Assembly: GCA_022225965.2 (NCBI GenBank)
Contig: JAKJXP020000019.1
Location: 1 to 64,000, forward strand
DNA length: 64,000 bases
Direction: 5' to 3'
Source: Diatrype stigma
Lineage: Eukaryota > Ascomycota > Sordariomycetes > Xylariales > Diatrypaceae
How positions within the stretch are numbered: the stretch's first letter is position 1; the number at the start of each line of letters is the position of its first letter. The translations under genes and the position numbers were made by a program. Below are positions 12,401 through 24,600 of this stretch, one piece after another. A model generated the notes under the pieces. The model searched no databases. It was not told the origin of the DNA and saw only the letters and a program-made list of their open reading frames with translations.

Positions 12401-14842
12401 GTCGAGACTACTGATTGATGATCATGGCTATGGCTGATACTGCTCACATCGAAGGGGGTGGGGGGAGAGAAGTGTTTGATCCTAGATACGCTCGCGCACA
12501 CTCATGTTACTGTTCAGCCCTGCTGGACTTATTCGACAAATAGAAAGGAGGTAGAACTGCATGATTGTCACTTCTGCGCTCAGCATAGTGGACTGTCACA
12601 TACATGCTATGTTGTACAGGGCGCGTGATGGGTGCCTGTCATAACTGATACCATGCATATGTTGTAGAACATAGAATCGGGGGATAGCAAGATCCAGCAC
12701 CATCCCACCATCTCCCTAGCAGAGAGCAGAGCGAAGAGCTATATGCCGATCGTTTGATCATGAGGTACCTGGCTACACAGCGCACCACCAAACAGACCGA
12801 CCTAATTGCCCAGCCAGCTCGCGAAGTAGTACCCCAGCGACAGCGCCCTACAAGCCACGACGATGCCGAAGAGAACAGGTCTACCGGCTATGGCCTGGGA
12901 GGAGGCAGAAGCGGCAGAGGATGATAGGTTGATATGCTCCCAGGGACATGGAATCGGAGAGGGAGGAGCGCATGGTACTTCTACATGCGTGCGGCCTGCA
13001 TCTGATCGGAGGAAGAGAGGAAAGGGGAGGGGGGTTGCATTCACCGCAGGTGGTGTTCGTCTCTCTTTCCTCCCCGCCATCGATTGATGCCATCGTGTGC
13101 GCGACGCAATGTACATACGCATGCACGCTCGCTCACTCACTCTCACACACACATCTAGCTATACACATGCCTGAGAGGATTGAACTAGAGGCACCCGACG
13201 TGGAAGGGGTGCAAGCGTAGCGACACAAGAAGAGCTTAAACTACAAGGCACAGAGGGAAAGGAAGCAAACAAGGGTAGGCAGTATCTAGGGTTGCAGTCG
13301 GCGTGCGACGATGATCGGATAGGGGGGACGAATTGACAACTCGGTACGCAGCTGACACAAGTGGAAAAAGATCAATCACTTTTGGGACGGGCGGGCGGCG
13401 TTGGCCAGAACCAGTGACCAGCATCCCGGAAAAAAAGACGCACGTCAAACCTTTGGGAGATAGATGATGGCACGGGAAGCGAACATCTCACCACAATCAT
13501 TAGCTAAGCGGTGATTTACTACTGAATGACCAAACAAGCCGAAGCCACGTCGGTGTGCCGAACAGGCAACGCCAGGCTTACGGGAGAAGCCGAGCGGGCA
13601 GACAGACACAGCTGATTAACTACGTCTTACCTAATTACGAACAACCACATCACATCCCATCACCTAACTACATAGTTAGGATCAGCTGGCCGGTAAGTCA
13701 GGGGGGTCTGTAACAACAAACGAATAATAAACCATGTAGAAACCAACAATCACACCTCACTATTACGCCTCTGTAAATCTTCATTTTCCCTGGTTTGATA
13801 TTCCAGGTTTGCCTCCATAAGCGCGAAAAAGAGAAATACCTACTTGATTAATAGTAAGCTATCCGACTATCTTAGCGTCGTATTTTCAACCGGTAGTACG
13901 TAGAAGTAGACCAGGCGCTTGTCGCTTGAACGGGTGCTCTGAACAGCTGAATACGTTAACTACCTACCTTTCCCGAAATAGTGAGCTGGGGGTTCGGGCG
14001 GCTTGCGTGGACGTGGGCGCGGGCGCACCGTTCGTAAAATGTTTCAGCCAAGTCCAGTCAGCCAGCCAGTGCCAGCCCTAATGGGCAATCGTCAGTTAGC
14101 ATCATCCTCGTCGTCATCGTCGTGATCACCCCATTTTTGTCCCTTCCCCGGTTTTAATATGGGGGTGGAGGCGGGGTGAGAGAGCGAGAGAGAGGGAGGG
14201 AGGGAGAGAGAGAGATCAACCTCTGGGGAAGGGAGGGGGAAAGATAGGCAGATGACTAATGCCAATGGTCTAGTTAGGTATCTCTTCAACTGACTCGGGT
14301 ACACACATAATAACGAATAACCCAACGTTGACAACAAGCATGCCAAAATATCCAGTTGGTATAACTCGCTGCCAATCGGTAGTAATTAGAGATATTTGCA
14401 TTGTTCGAAGCCTACTACCTACCACATACACACGGACGAACGAAACACGAACCATGAGGTCACTAAGTCAAGGTATAATAAGTGAGTGACACGAAGAATC
14501 GCGGAAGAAGAAGAAGGGGGGCACCAAAGCTTGGCTGAACCCTTGAGATCTCTTCGTGATGCGGGGCCCCAAAGTCTTGGACATTGGCAAATGCTTGTTT
14601 TCTAGCCCGACGCTCCGATTAGGAAGGGATGCGAGGGGCAATCGACTTGGCATCGCACTTCGATGTTGTAGTTAATGCCCTACGACGTACCACGTATGTA
14701 GCCCATTATGTAGGCGTAGGCATGGCAAGCCAGGAAATCCCCTGATTATCTCATTACTACCTCCTACGCGGAACATTACTGCAATGGGAATTGTACAATA
14801 CAACACCGTATGGTGATGTAGTGGCAAGGCGTAATATACCTA
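9494..14842. other. Long gene-free region with simple repeats
   Basis: 5.3 kb without a gene I can support. Frames at 11028-11856 and 12802-13220 overlap on both strands, are rich in Pro, Ser, Arg and Cys, and carry no recognisable domain; I read them as compositional. Purine-rich microsatellite (GA/GGGA) at 14163-14215; short CA runs near 10549 and 13142. Copies of TACCTA/TAGGTA are scattered through it. Confidence 0.5.
14163..14215. repeat. Purine-rich GA/GGGA microsatellite
   Basis: Strand-asymmetric run of G and A (GAGAGAGCGAGAGAGAGGG and following GAGAGAGAGA). Simple low-complexity tract with no sign of function. Confidence 0.7.
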
Positions 14843-15436
14843 CTCGTCAGGGCTAGAAACGCCTTTGACCCGTATTTTTAGTGCTTCGCACATACGGTCA
14901 GGGAGTATCAAAGGGTATTCTAAATCGAAAGGGTAAACTAAGTTTGTACTTAATTTTTGGTATACTCTGTACCCAAAATTAAGTAGCATGGTATATCGCA
15001 ATAGTTCTCATCAATGCATATCGTCTTTTGCAACGCGTCGCTTTTTGCAATTGCAATTCCTATAACTGTAATTCCTGTAATTGTAATTCCTGCAACTGTA
15101 ATTCCTATAACTGTAATTCCTAATCTCGTAATTCCTGTAATACCTATAACAATGAAGCTATAACGCTGCTACAGCGCAATTACAGCGCGTTTGTAGGTGC
15201 TAAAGAAAAACAATGCCTTATTCCATAAATTCAAATGTTTTGCTTATATGCGGAGGAGGTTAGTATGGTTGGCGCCATTATCCTTTAAACCTGGAAAACA
15301 TTAGGTTGCACCTAATTTGTATGGGGAATTATGTAGTTTAGTTTACCCTTTCGATTTAGAATACCCTTTGATACTCCCTGACCGTATGTGCGAAGCACTA
15401 AAAATACGGGTCAAAGGCGTTTCTAGCCCTGACGAG
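14843..15436. mobile_element. Non-autonomous TIR element (MITE) with perfect 99-bp ends
   Basis: 594-bp element. The left end 14843-14941 and the right end 15338-15436 are exact reverse complements over 99 bp, starting CTCGTCAGGGCTAGAAACGC. Both ends are flanked directly by TA (14841-14842 and 15437-15438), the target duplication of Tc1/mariner/pogo-type elements. The interior encodes nothing, holds a minisatellite of TGTAATTCCT(A/G)TAAC-like units (about 15045-15150) and a small hairpin CTTAATTTTTGG/CCAAAATTAAG at about 14949-14985. The exact identity of the arms implies a recent insertion, or arms kept identical by conversion, and no RIP. The transposase would have to come from elsewhere. 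Confidence 0.85.
15045..15150. repeat. Minisatellite inside the TIR element
   Basis: Tandem degenerate units of about 12-18 nt built on GTAATTCCTATAACT / GTAATTCCTGCAACT, seven or so copies. It lies in the interior of the inverted-repeat element at 14843-15436. Confidence 0.7.
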
Positions 15437-16005
15437 TATGTAGGTATCATGTCTGCATGCATAGATAGATGCATCCTGACGTCCCTTGCTTAAGGTTGGC
15501 TGCTTACCTGCTTGCCTAACACACCCGACGATACCAACATGAGGAACTTAACTACGCGAGAGGCGACCTGACGTTGGTTGGACCTGCTGCTTTCATTCCG
15601 GTGATGGCGAACCCCTTCTTCTTTTCGCCTCTCTTGCTTGCCTTCGCCTCGCCTCGTCTACGTATACGTGAGTTAGGTCGACAAGCGAGACAGCAAAACA
15701 CTTAAGTTCTCTCCGGGCTTGCCGCGACAGCCGAATCGCGTTCGTCGGGACGGGACGTCGTCGGGTTGAGGCATCCGACATATACACACACCTACATAGC
15801 CAGCTACCTACCCAGTCACAGCCACGGAACAGCCGGGGGAAGGAGTCGGGGGTGGTAGTGAAAAGTAAGAAGACAGGCCCTCAGCTATAGATAGTACACA
15901 CCTATACGCGCATAGCGACGGATGTGTGACGGCTTCATACGAGGGCCCCCTACTTCGTACGAGGGGTTCGTACGAGGTAGGTAACTCGAAGCCCGTCCAT
16001 CCTAC

Positions 16006-16062
16006 CATCCATCCATCCATCCACCATCCACCATCCACCATCCACCATCCACCATCCACCAT
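16006..16062. repeat. ATCC / CCACCAT short tandem repeats
   Basis: About four ATCC units followed by six exact CCACCAT heptamers (16021-16062). On the minus strand this reads as a WWMVDG-type artificial frame, which should not be taken for a protein. Confidence 0.85.
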
Positions 16063-16759
16063 CTAGCAGTCACCATCTCCGGTAAAACCAAACCAAGGTT
16101 CTGTTCTCCAAATCCAAAGTCTTGCCCTGTTTGTCCATGCGACCTCCAAACGGAACACACCTTCCAGCTCCAGGGGCATCCGTTGTAGTACACAGGCGCT
16201 CGTGCAATACCTACTTAGGTACTATAATAAGTAAATAGCAAAACCCCTAGCTAAGCTTACTATATCCTGTAAAGGACCAGACATCCGGGGCGCTACTATG
16301 TAGGTATTGTTCAGCTGTCACGACACCCAAGCACAGCACATATGTATGTATTGTATTGTATGTGTTGGTATATTCATCTGTAAGTGTACGAAATGGGCGC
16401 CATTCGACCATTCGCCCAACCATTCATCCACCCCTCCAGCGGTGGTGGGTGGTGCATACATATGCCGTCCGTCACCCGCTCACACAGGAGAATATTCACC
16501 AGGAAAAGGGGATATCCGTGAAACTGCCATACCTACCTGCCGAAAGGAAGCACTAGAACTAGCATTGGAAGCAAGACTCCTACATACATACAGTACATAC
16601 ACAGGACATGGAGACGCTTGCCCTTCTTTCTTAACAAGGACCTAAACCACCTTAGCTCTTCTAGCTCGGTCTTCGCGCTGAAAGCGGCAACCCGACGCTT
16701 GCGACGCTTCCGCCGCGAGACCGGTTCGCCCGCTACCCCCCCTTACCAACGACATAGAC

Positions 16760-16792
16760 TACATACATACACATACATACATACATACATAC
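16760..16792. repeat. ACAT tetranucleotide microsatellite
   Basis: Run of ACAT units with one CACAT interruption. Simple repeat. Confidence 0.8.
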
Positions 16793-18331
16793 AGCTTACA
16801 CGTGCGTCCAGCCTATGAAGCGGCGGAGCGCCCGCGCATACTACCGTAGCATCGTGCTTTGTTGGTGGGGCACCGTGGTCAGGTAGTGCTGCTTCTGCTC
16901 TGCCCTGCTGCTGCTAGTTATTTGCTGGCTGCCTATCTTTTTCTACCTGTAGCAATCCGCGAACCGTACCTGACAGCCAGCCAATAACCAACTGTAGTGC
17001 AGTAGCACGTAGTAATCCATAACTACTATGTCAGTGGGAGAATATAGCTCAACTGATGACTCGCCCACCCAAACCAGCTAATGCTCTCAGGCTACCGCCG
17101 TAGGCAGGCGATTTTCTTTAGCCCCAGGGGAAGGGGACTGGTGGGATAGGTCGGCTCGGATCCAGGTGTCGTAATGATATATTTCGCGTTTTCTCTTTCT
17201 TGTTTGTCCGATAGAGAACCAGAGACCCGTAGCGAGTCAACTGCATATGAGAGCCGAATACCCGCAGCCCGGCAATAACCAGCACTTTGTAATGGCCACG
17301 TGCGTGGTTCACGAACATACTTAGCAGATACGTATGTAGGTGATAGAATGACCGGATGGCAAACCACCTAGGACATTGATACTCACAGTGGTACAATCAA
17401 CCCCCTGTAATGAGTATCTATAACTTACCACATATGCCGGATAAGATGCTATCGTCGGATGAACTACTCCTACATAGGTAGTATAGGTATAGTGCCTCGT
17501 AGTAGTCAAGGTCAACAGCTGTGGACATAGATGGATGGATGTATACACGTATATAGACGTGTATTGTACATACGTACATGAGGCGCTGTGCTACCGTTAC
17601 AATCGTGCAATGCCATGCCATGTGGGCATTAAATGGACGTCGGGTACATGCCTGCCTATCATACCGACTTACTACTACGAAGTGCATATATACGTCGTGC
17701 TTACTAAAGAGTTTGAAGGCAGAATAAAGCCGAGGTTTCCCGTGCATGCTACATTGCAGATTGAACCTAACGTGCCTCTCTCCCTCCCTACATGCGTGAA
17801 ATATGGTTGTATCGTATCCGCAGGATATCACCAATCCAAAGGAACGGTGGCAGTCAGATACAGGAGGTATGCTCCGGCATGGTAGGGTCAGCAGGTGCCG
17901 TTTCCCGGTCGTTTGGCTAGCTGGTTGGCTAATAGGCACTGTTGGGTAGCCGACGAGACGAATAGCAAGGCAGACATGGTCCCCGAGAAACGTGGGCTTT
18001 CTCGTGGGTAACTAGTCGCCTACTAAATAGGTAGATTTTACGATATAGGAGTGATTCCACATCCCTACGTGCTTATACATAGCTACCTAGCCGGGGTACC
18101 CCCCCTATAGAAAACCTTAGCTGCTATGTAGTTCAATTCGGGCAGAAGCACCCCAAATTAACACTCTAGCTTTATTTAAACATGACTGTTGCTATCTTCG
18201 TTTAATGCAATTGGTTATAGTTGGGTAAATGGCAGTCAAATTGTATGGCACTTGTTTAAGACCATTGTTATCCCATAGTATCAGTCATATTTGCTAGAAA
18301 GCAGCTAGCCAAAAATCGGACGGTTAAGCCA

Positions 18332-18407
18332 GTCAATTCTGTTGCAGCCCGGCAATTCTGTTGCAGTCCGGTAATTCTGTTACAGCCAAGCAATTCTGTT
18401 GCAACTG
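18332..18407. repeat. Four-unit minisatellite (18-19 bp)
   Basis: Four imperfect tandem copies of a unit like CAATTCTGTTGCAGCCCGG. It lies just upstream of the AT-rich block and the second TIR element. Confidence 0.75.
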
Positions 18408-18981
18408 TAGAAATTAAGTACGTACCATTATATATGGGTCGGTCTCGGAGGAACTTCGGGCTGCACAATTGGCTATATATACGTAGATAAAAACCGCCCC
18501 ATATAATGTACATGTAATAGCGTAGCGCAGTGGCTAAGCCCGTAGACCGTAATAACCGTAAACCTCAAGTTTAATTCGTAACTTAACCGTAATATTTTAA
18601 TATTTGTAATATACCTAAATACTTAATAATATATTATAATATATATATATAATTCTAAATATATATGGGATTTTTTTTATTTATATAAATTCCTAGCCGT
18701 ATTAGTATTTTTGATTGGTTAAAATATCCTAATAAGTGGATTTAATATATTGGCTAGGATGTTATAAAGTTATGCCCATATTAGATATATTAGGATGTTC
18801 TAGCTAATAAGGCTGGTATAACGGAAATTATGTTAAAGTATGAAAACCTTAATAAAGGTAATGTACTTTTGTACAAAACAGTACAGCACTAAGTACTTAG
18901 GGCCAACACTAGGTTCATATTTTAACATAATAGCAGACAGAGTTTCCTACAGGGGGGGTTCCTCCGCTAGGTATATACATA
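18405..18981. other. AT-rich RIP-like stretch
   Basis: Very AT-rich with long TA runs (about 18610-18660), holding the SINE-like copy A. No coding potential. Probably decayed repeat DNA. Confidence 0.55.
18500..18700 (+). repeat. Degenerate tRNA-like SINE fossil, copy A
   Basis: Starting near 18517 the sequence GCGTAGCGCAGTGGCTAAG resembles a pol III A box, and AAGTTTAATTC about 50 nt later looks like a B box (GGTTCRANYC) eroded by C-to-T and G-to-A changes. An AT-rich tail with AACCGTAA and ATACTTAATAA follows. A second copy with the same tail motifs is at about 19543. The pattern fits a tRNA-derived SINE damaged by RIP; it is not a working tRNA. Confidence 0.4.
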
Positions 18982-19219
18982 CCTTACCGCGCAGGGGGGG
19001 TTTTTGGAGACGGTCCCGATAATCGATACGGCGCTAGGGACAGTTACAAAATTTGGTGCTGGTCTCCAAATATCCGACATAATCTTTAGGATCATAACCC
19101 ATACAAGCCCATGCTAATATCTGGCCACCGTTACCGAACGGAAGTCACTATTTTACCTAGGACCGCTTTAAGTCCAAGACCGTTTCCGGCTGCCCAGACC
19201 GTTTATATAAATCACCCAC

Positions 19220-19440
19220 CCAAATTACAGTACTGCACTTACAATTGCACCTACAATTGCACCTATAGCTGCATACTTATAGCTATATACCTATAGCTAT
19301 ATAGCTGCACACTTACAGCTGCACTTACAGCTATACCTATACCTATAATTGCACTTACAATTGCACCTATAATTGCACCGCTATAGCAGCGCTGTTGCAA
19401 TACGTATATATAGCTGTATTGTTATAGCTGTATTGTTATA
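19220..19440. repeat. Minisatellite inside second TIR element
   Basis: Degenerate tandem units of about 12 nt (TTGCACCTACAA, CTGCACTTACAG, CTATACCTATAG) with many copies. Each unit is itself partly palindromic (AATTGCA/TGCAATT-like). Confidence 0.7.
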
Positions 19441-19542
19441 ACTAACTTATACCAATAAAATTTAGGCTATAAGTGGCTATATATAAACAAATAAGCTAAG
19501 TGCTTATATATAACTATATAACTAATAGTAAATTTTTAATTA

Positions 19543-19700
19543 ACGTAATGGTTAAATCTTAAGCTATAAACCGTAAATATAAAATTCGAATTTCAACCGT
19601 AAAAATAATCTTTATACTTAATAACGTAATATAATATTATATAATTAAATACCGCTTATAATAATACCGTATAAATAAATAATAATATATTTTTTAAGAA
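19543..19700 (+). repeat. Degenerate tRNA-like SINE fossil, copy B
   Basis: ACGTAATGGTTAAATCTTAAG looks like an eroded A box region and AAATTCGAATTTC keeps a recognisable B box. The tail AACCGTAA and ATACTTAATAA matches copy A near 18519. It sits inside the second TIR element, so it was either inserted there or captured. Confidence 0.4.
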
Positions 19701-19864
19701 ATTATATATTAATTCAAGACCGTCTTGAAATTTTAAGACCGTCCCTTAAATAAAAATCGTCTTGGCCGCTAGTCAGTCTTTTGAAAGTCCTCAACCAAGG
19801 ACCGTCCCCACTGCTGGATTCGATCCCCGGGACCGTCTCTAAAACCCCCCCCCGCGCGGTAAGG

Positions 19865-21644
19865 TACCTAATGCTGATGGCAATGTACGTCGGGAGATCT
19901 TAAACTTATTCATGTATATATGTCTTTTGGCAGGTGAAATTCTACAGTTAGGACAACACATCCGCAGTTACATATATGTGTCTATGTATGGTCGTAGTGC
20001 AGATGGGTAGCGGTAGTGAGTGAGCCGGGGCGCCCTTACAGGGAGGGGCTTTTGGTTTACTTACCACTGACAATGAACAATTACCTACTTACATGTATGT
20101 ATAGTGAGTACATTTGTATCAAGTAATTACATTAGGTACATAAATATAATCCCCAGTGGTGTGTCAACAATTGGCATCGATTTGACATGAGGAGATAGTT
20201 AGATCTCTTGGACGACGCAGCCAAGAACTGTCTAGTTAGATGAACTCAGATGGAGGCGCGCTCACTGCTTGCTGCTGCTCGTGATCCCGTCGGCGGGAAT
20301 CCGGGGCTGGTGTGGTGAGGTGTGGACCGTCGGGTGTGGTGTGTTGTGGTGTGTTATTTGTGGCTTGCAGTGGTGTGGGCTTGTGGTCCGGTGGTGTGGT
20401 GTCAGTGACAATGCGATTACCCTAACCTGCATCTCCGGAGAGCCTCAAAGCTTGGTTCTTTTCTGGTTTGCTCAGATGGGGATCTGTATCTATATCGGAA
20501 TCGAGCTGCATGTTTGACAGAACCAAGCTTTCTGGGCATGTACGATGGAAAAGTGACTTAAGCTTCATTCACATTCATTACCTACCTACATAGTGTTATG
20601 TGCGAAATAGGTAATTATGACTAAAGCCACATGAGCTAGGTTAGCATTGTGGATAATGGTCACGGATGGGTATTTTGACCTCGAATGCGCGCAAACGCAA
20701 AGCGTATAATACACCTACCTAGGTACATAGTAGGAATAAACGTGTTTCCAGCTTCTATAGCATGCTCACTCTCGGTACTGATGTTCACGCTGGAAAATGT
20801 CAGAGTCATGTAGGAGCGAATGCAATCTGTATTTGTCTAACTAATGGACTGGCTCGGGTGATGTCATTGGCTGCAATAGAAGTCCACGGGAAACAGCCAG
20901 CAGGTAGGTGACACCCCAACCACCGAATCATCTTCCTTCCATTAGCTCAACTAGGCAATTCCATTCAGGACCCCCTCCTTCGTCAGCTCAGCTCAGCGCT
21001 GAAGTCTCACGTCTCGTGTTTCTCAGCCCGACCTCCACAGGTGGGTAGGTACAAGTAGGTAGGTAGCTGAGCACACGCCTCTTTTGTAGCTGCTAGCAAG
21101 CAAGCCTTAGAAGACTGTTGTTGCTGCTCTCCGTATAAGCCCCTCCCCGTCAAGTATTAGCCAGTTCGTCAACCCTGCCCTTGTTTGTGTTGAGCCCTGT
21201 GCTACCGTCCGTTGGATTTTTGTCCACTTACTACCAGCCACAATGCATTCCGTGAGAAAGAGCAGTAAAAGGTATAGTGCATCTAAAACGTCTGCTTCAT
21301 TACTCAATCCAGCCGCCATGCTGTTATACGAAGGGATGTGACGTCGAAAAGAAACAAGCAAAGGGTGGTTAGAAAGTAAGAAAACGAGGTCGGTATGTAC
21401 GGTGCTGGCACGTTCGTTGCTGTATACGATACGATACGCGACCAAAAAGAACCAAATGCGAAAACCGCTTGACACCTCTGCCCGACCAATTGGGCAGTTG
21501 ACTTACGCCCTGAACCATGCGTAAGACCCTATCACAAAACGCCGGTATATAAACAAGTGCCCTCAAGAATGTGCAACAGAAGTAAAGGTGCATGTGTCGA
21601 TTCGTAATAGCATGAGATATGAGATGCCGCGGCACACTAGCATA
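19865..21644. other. Gene-free region, 3' flank of the kinase gene
   Basis: No supported gene. Holds a GT-rich low-complexity stretch (about 20310-20402) and an inverted repeat AAGCTTGGTTCT / AGAACCAAGCTT (20448-20459 and 20519-20530). The last few hundred bases are the likely 3' UTR and terminator region of the minus-strand kinase. Confidence 0.5.
20448..20530. repeat. 12-bp inverted repeat with 59-nt loop
   Basis: AAGCTTGGTTCT at 20448-20459 and its exact complement at 20519-20530. It could form a stem-loop or be a footprint of a small fold-back element. No associated gene. Confidence 0.5.
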
Positions 21645-24600
21645 TCAGTAGCCAGGTTTGCCCGGCATCGGAGGTAGGCCGTGCCCAGTTGCTTGGGGCG
21701 GCAGGTGGTTATGGCAGAAGATCTTGCCCGTGGCACTCTGCATGGCGTTCTTCTTTGACGCGTCGATGAACATTGTTGGATCCTCATAGCTTTCCAATTG
21801 ACAGCACTCGACGGTCTTCATCCACCTGTTATTGACAACCTCGTTCATCGTGATTCTCTTTTTCGCATCGGGATGCAGCATCTGGAGAACCAGTCGCTTG
21901 AGAGATGCGGGCCTGAGGGCGAACTCGAACGCGGCGATCTTCGGGTATGCGTCTCGCAGTCCCTCGGGATCCTCGACTCTTTTAGCCTCGAGTTTCGTCC
22001 AACCACTAACAAGCTGATCGAAGCTCATGGAGGAGCCGACCTCGGCCTTTTCCCAGAGGCAAGCGCTGAAGGTGAGGTATATCAACACGATGGCCGAGCT
22101 CCAAACGTCCAACGGACGGGGATCGTAATCGCCCTCTTTGCTAATAACTTCCGGTGCGATGTACGGAAGGCTTCCACAGATACCAGGTTTGCAGTACCGA
22201 ACTTCGCCCATTCCCACGCCACACTGGCCGCCGGCCTCCCTAAGGCCGGGGTGAATGCCCGAGAAAACTTCAGACACGCCGAAATCTGTGATCTTCAATT
22301 TGCTGTCCTTCGTGATAAGCAGGTTCTCGAGCTTGATGTCGCGATGAGCGATGCCGTTCGAGTGCAGGTAGTTGATTCCCTGGCAAAGCTGCTTGAACAA
22401 GCATAGACGGTCCACATCGCGTCCATCTTCCTTCAAGTACTTCTTGGAGACCAGGCTGAAGAGGTCGCCCTCGGAGCAGTACTCCATCACATGGTTCCAG
22501 CGGCCGTGGTTGGTACATAGGCGGATGGTCTCGACGATATTCGGATGGTGCAGACTCTTCGCGATGCTGAATTCTGACTTGATCTTGTTGACGTACTCGT
22601 CCGTAGTCTCGTTGGAGCTTTTAGAGCGGAATTCCTTGACTGCAACCAGCTCTCCCGGTGAGCCCTTGCGCACCATCAACGTTACCTTGGAAGTGGCACC
22701 TTTGCCCAAATGCTTCCCATGGCGGCCGAGAATCTTGTGCTGGTATTCAAACTCCTTGAGGAGTTCAGCGACATCGACTGTGAAGTCATCAGGCAGACTC
22801 AAACTCAATCTCCTTGCCTTCATGCCAACACCAGCTTCTGGAGGAGCTGCCCATGGCTGGCGCTGCAGAACTTGGTACCCGGTGCGCTCCTCTTGCCTTT
22901 GCTGCCGTTTCGCCCGTTCCAAACTCTTAGTTCGCTGGGGTTTCGGGTTACTTGTTCCGTGGGTGACAAAATTGACAGCCCGGCCTCGGAATGACAGTCC
23001 CGTCTGTGCTCGATGCTTCTTGGTGCCGTTGTTGAGGAAATCCACTGCAGATGGCATAGACAGGCGGCTCGACTTGCCATTTTTCTCGGTGGGAGAACCT
23101 GGTGATGGCGGGGTATTGGATCTGGTAGTCGTCGAAGATCGGTGGAAAGAGAAGCGTCGGTTGATAGGCACACTGCTGGGTGTCGCCTTAGGGGCAGATG
23201 CAAGATTGGTCTCAGATGCCCCTCCATTGTAATTGGGCTCCCGAAATGCCATCGAGGCACCCGCACTAGGGACACTCGACATGGCTGCAACGCTGGAATT
23301 CGTGCGCTTATGACTGAATAAAGACCTGAAGCTCTTGATACTCGAAGAGGAATACTGTCGTGACCTGGATCGTTGCAGTGGCGCTGGGGGGAAATCCGAC
23401 GAATCGCGATAGTTGGCTTGGTCGGATTGGGATATGAGGGATTTATTATCCGCTTGATCCAAAGGCGCGGCGTCTGGGATCAGCAATTGTGGTGATGGCC
23501 GTGATGGTGTAGCGGTTACCGCAGAGGTAGGGGTGGGGGTGGGGGTATCGTTGGCTGCGGTAATGGTGATGGCAGTGGTAGCACCAGTAGCAGTGGTGGC
23601 GTCGGTATTGACAGGAGGTCGACCGTCCAATGGGAGTGGTGGGGTGGCACTAGCGAGAGGGCCTGTAACCGTTGCAGTGGGAGTTGCATGCACAGGTCTC
23701 GGTGTAAGTGGTGATGTAGGCGAATCCGTGTCCAACGATAACTGCGGCCTGTCTACCTGAACTTGCTGTTTGATTTGGATCCGGGTCACAGAGTCATCGT
23801 TATCGCCGTTTCCTGATATGGCACTGGCGCTGGAGATGGAATCACGGTAGTTCTGGAACTGGATGTCGTGCTGTTCCAGGTGGTGGAAATCGCGGGACTG
23901 CCTCCCACTTACAGGCGTAAGAGGCTCGTTGGGTGACGACTCGCTGGGGTTAGTTTCCTCGTCGCATTCTTCGGGAATGGAGGTGGACAAGTCTGTAGGA
24001 TGGCGACGCAACGAGAGCAGGGCGGGGTTAAAGCTGTTGCTGTAACAGGCAGTATTGCTTGCGCTGTAGTAGTTGTTGAGGTCTAGGTACGTTTTAAACA
24101 AAGTCAATACAGAAGTAGATAGGGCGGTGGGTAGGGGAGGTAGGTAGGTATAGAGAAGACAATTAAGTCAAATGCCAAGTGTGTAGTCGATGGAATAGTG
24201 GAATAATGAAATAGAGGTGAATATAACAGTTACGGCTGTTACAGGAAAAAATTAAGATGCATGCAAGCAGAATGACGAAAGTGTGAATGATAGGCGGCGG
24301 TATCGGGTTGGCAATTGAAAATGACGTCTGTTGTGCAGGCAGACCAGACCGCTGGATGTTTTCTAGAAAAGAACGCAGCAGCCCGGTTCAGGTGCAAGCC
24401 TTACTTTCAACTTGTGACTAATAGCTGTCGACTGGACTGGCCTGGGGGAACATGGGGAGAGAAAGGATCAGAGGAACGCAGGAATGTCGATGCAACAATG
24501 AACGTGCAGATCAGGTATAATACTTGTCCGTACCATGCCGCACCGCCTTGCCCGAACACTAACAATCAAAAGCACGCCACGAGGGCAAATCAACGAATCT

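Larger units (their letters stand above)
15437..18330. other. Gene-free region with microsatellites
   Basis: No supported gene. Contains CCACCAT heptamers (16021-16062) after a short ATCC run, and an ACAT tetranucleotide run (about 16760-16792). Overlapping frames on both strands at 17418-17939 show no domain, and their composition follows the repeats and TACCTA-type motifs. Confidence 0.5.
18982..19864. mobile_element. Second TIR element, TA-flanked, 883 bp
   Basis: Ends 18982-19018 and 19828-19864 are imperfect inverted repeats of about 37 bp (outer CCTTACCGCGC, a G-run of 7-9, then TTTT, GAGACGGTCCCG). TA lies directly outside both ends (18980-18981, 19865-19866). The interior has a minisatellite of TGCACCTACAAT-like units (about 19220-19400), AT-rich RIP-like DNA with a tRNA-like fossil (about 19543), and a palindrome TTCAAGACCGTCTTGAA near 19714. 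It encodes no protein. It is of the same general class as the element at 14843 but shares no end sequence with it. Confidence 0.7.

Noticed and set aside
15808..16193. Minus-strand frames with WWMVDGGW repeats
   Set aside because: Direct translation of the CCACCAT/ATCC microsatellite, not a repeat protein.
19790..19850. B-box-like GGATTCGATCC suggesting a tRNA gene
   Set aside because: No matching A box, acceptor stem or anticodon arm; it lies in the terminal region of the second TIR element.
22372..23232. 286-codon plus-strand frame opposite the kinase
   Set aside because: Antisense of the kinase exon; no domain.
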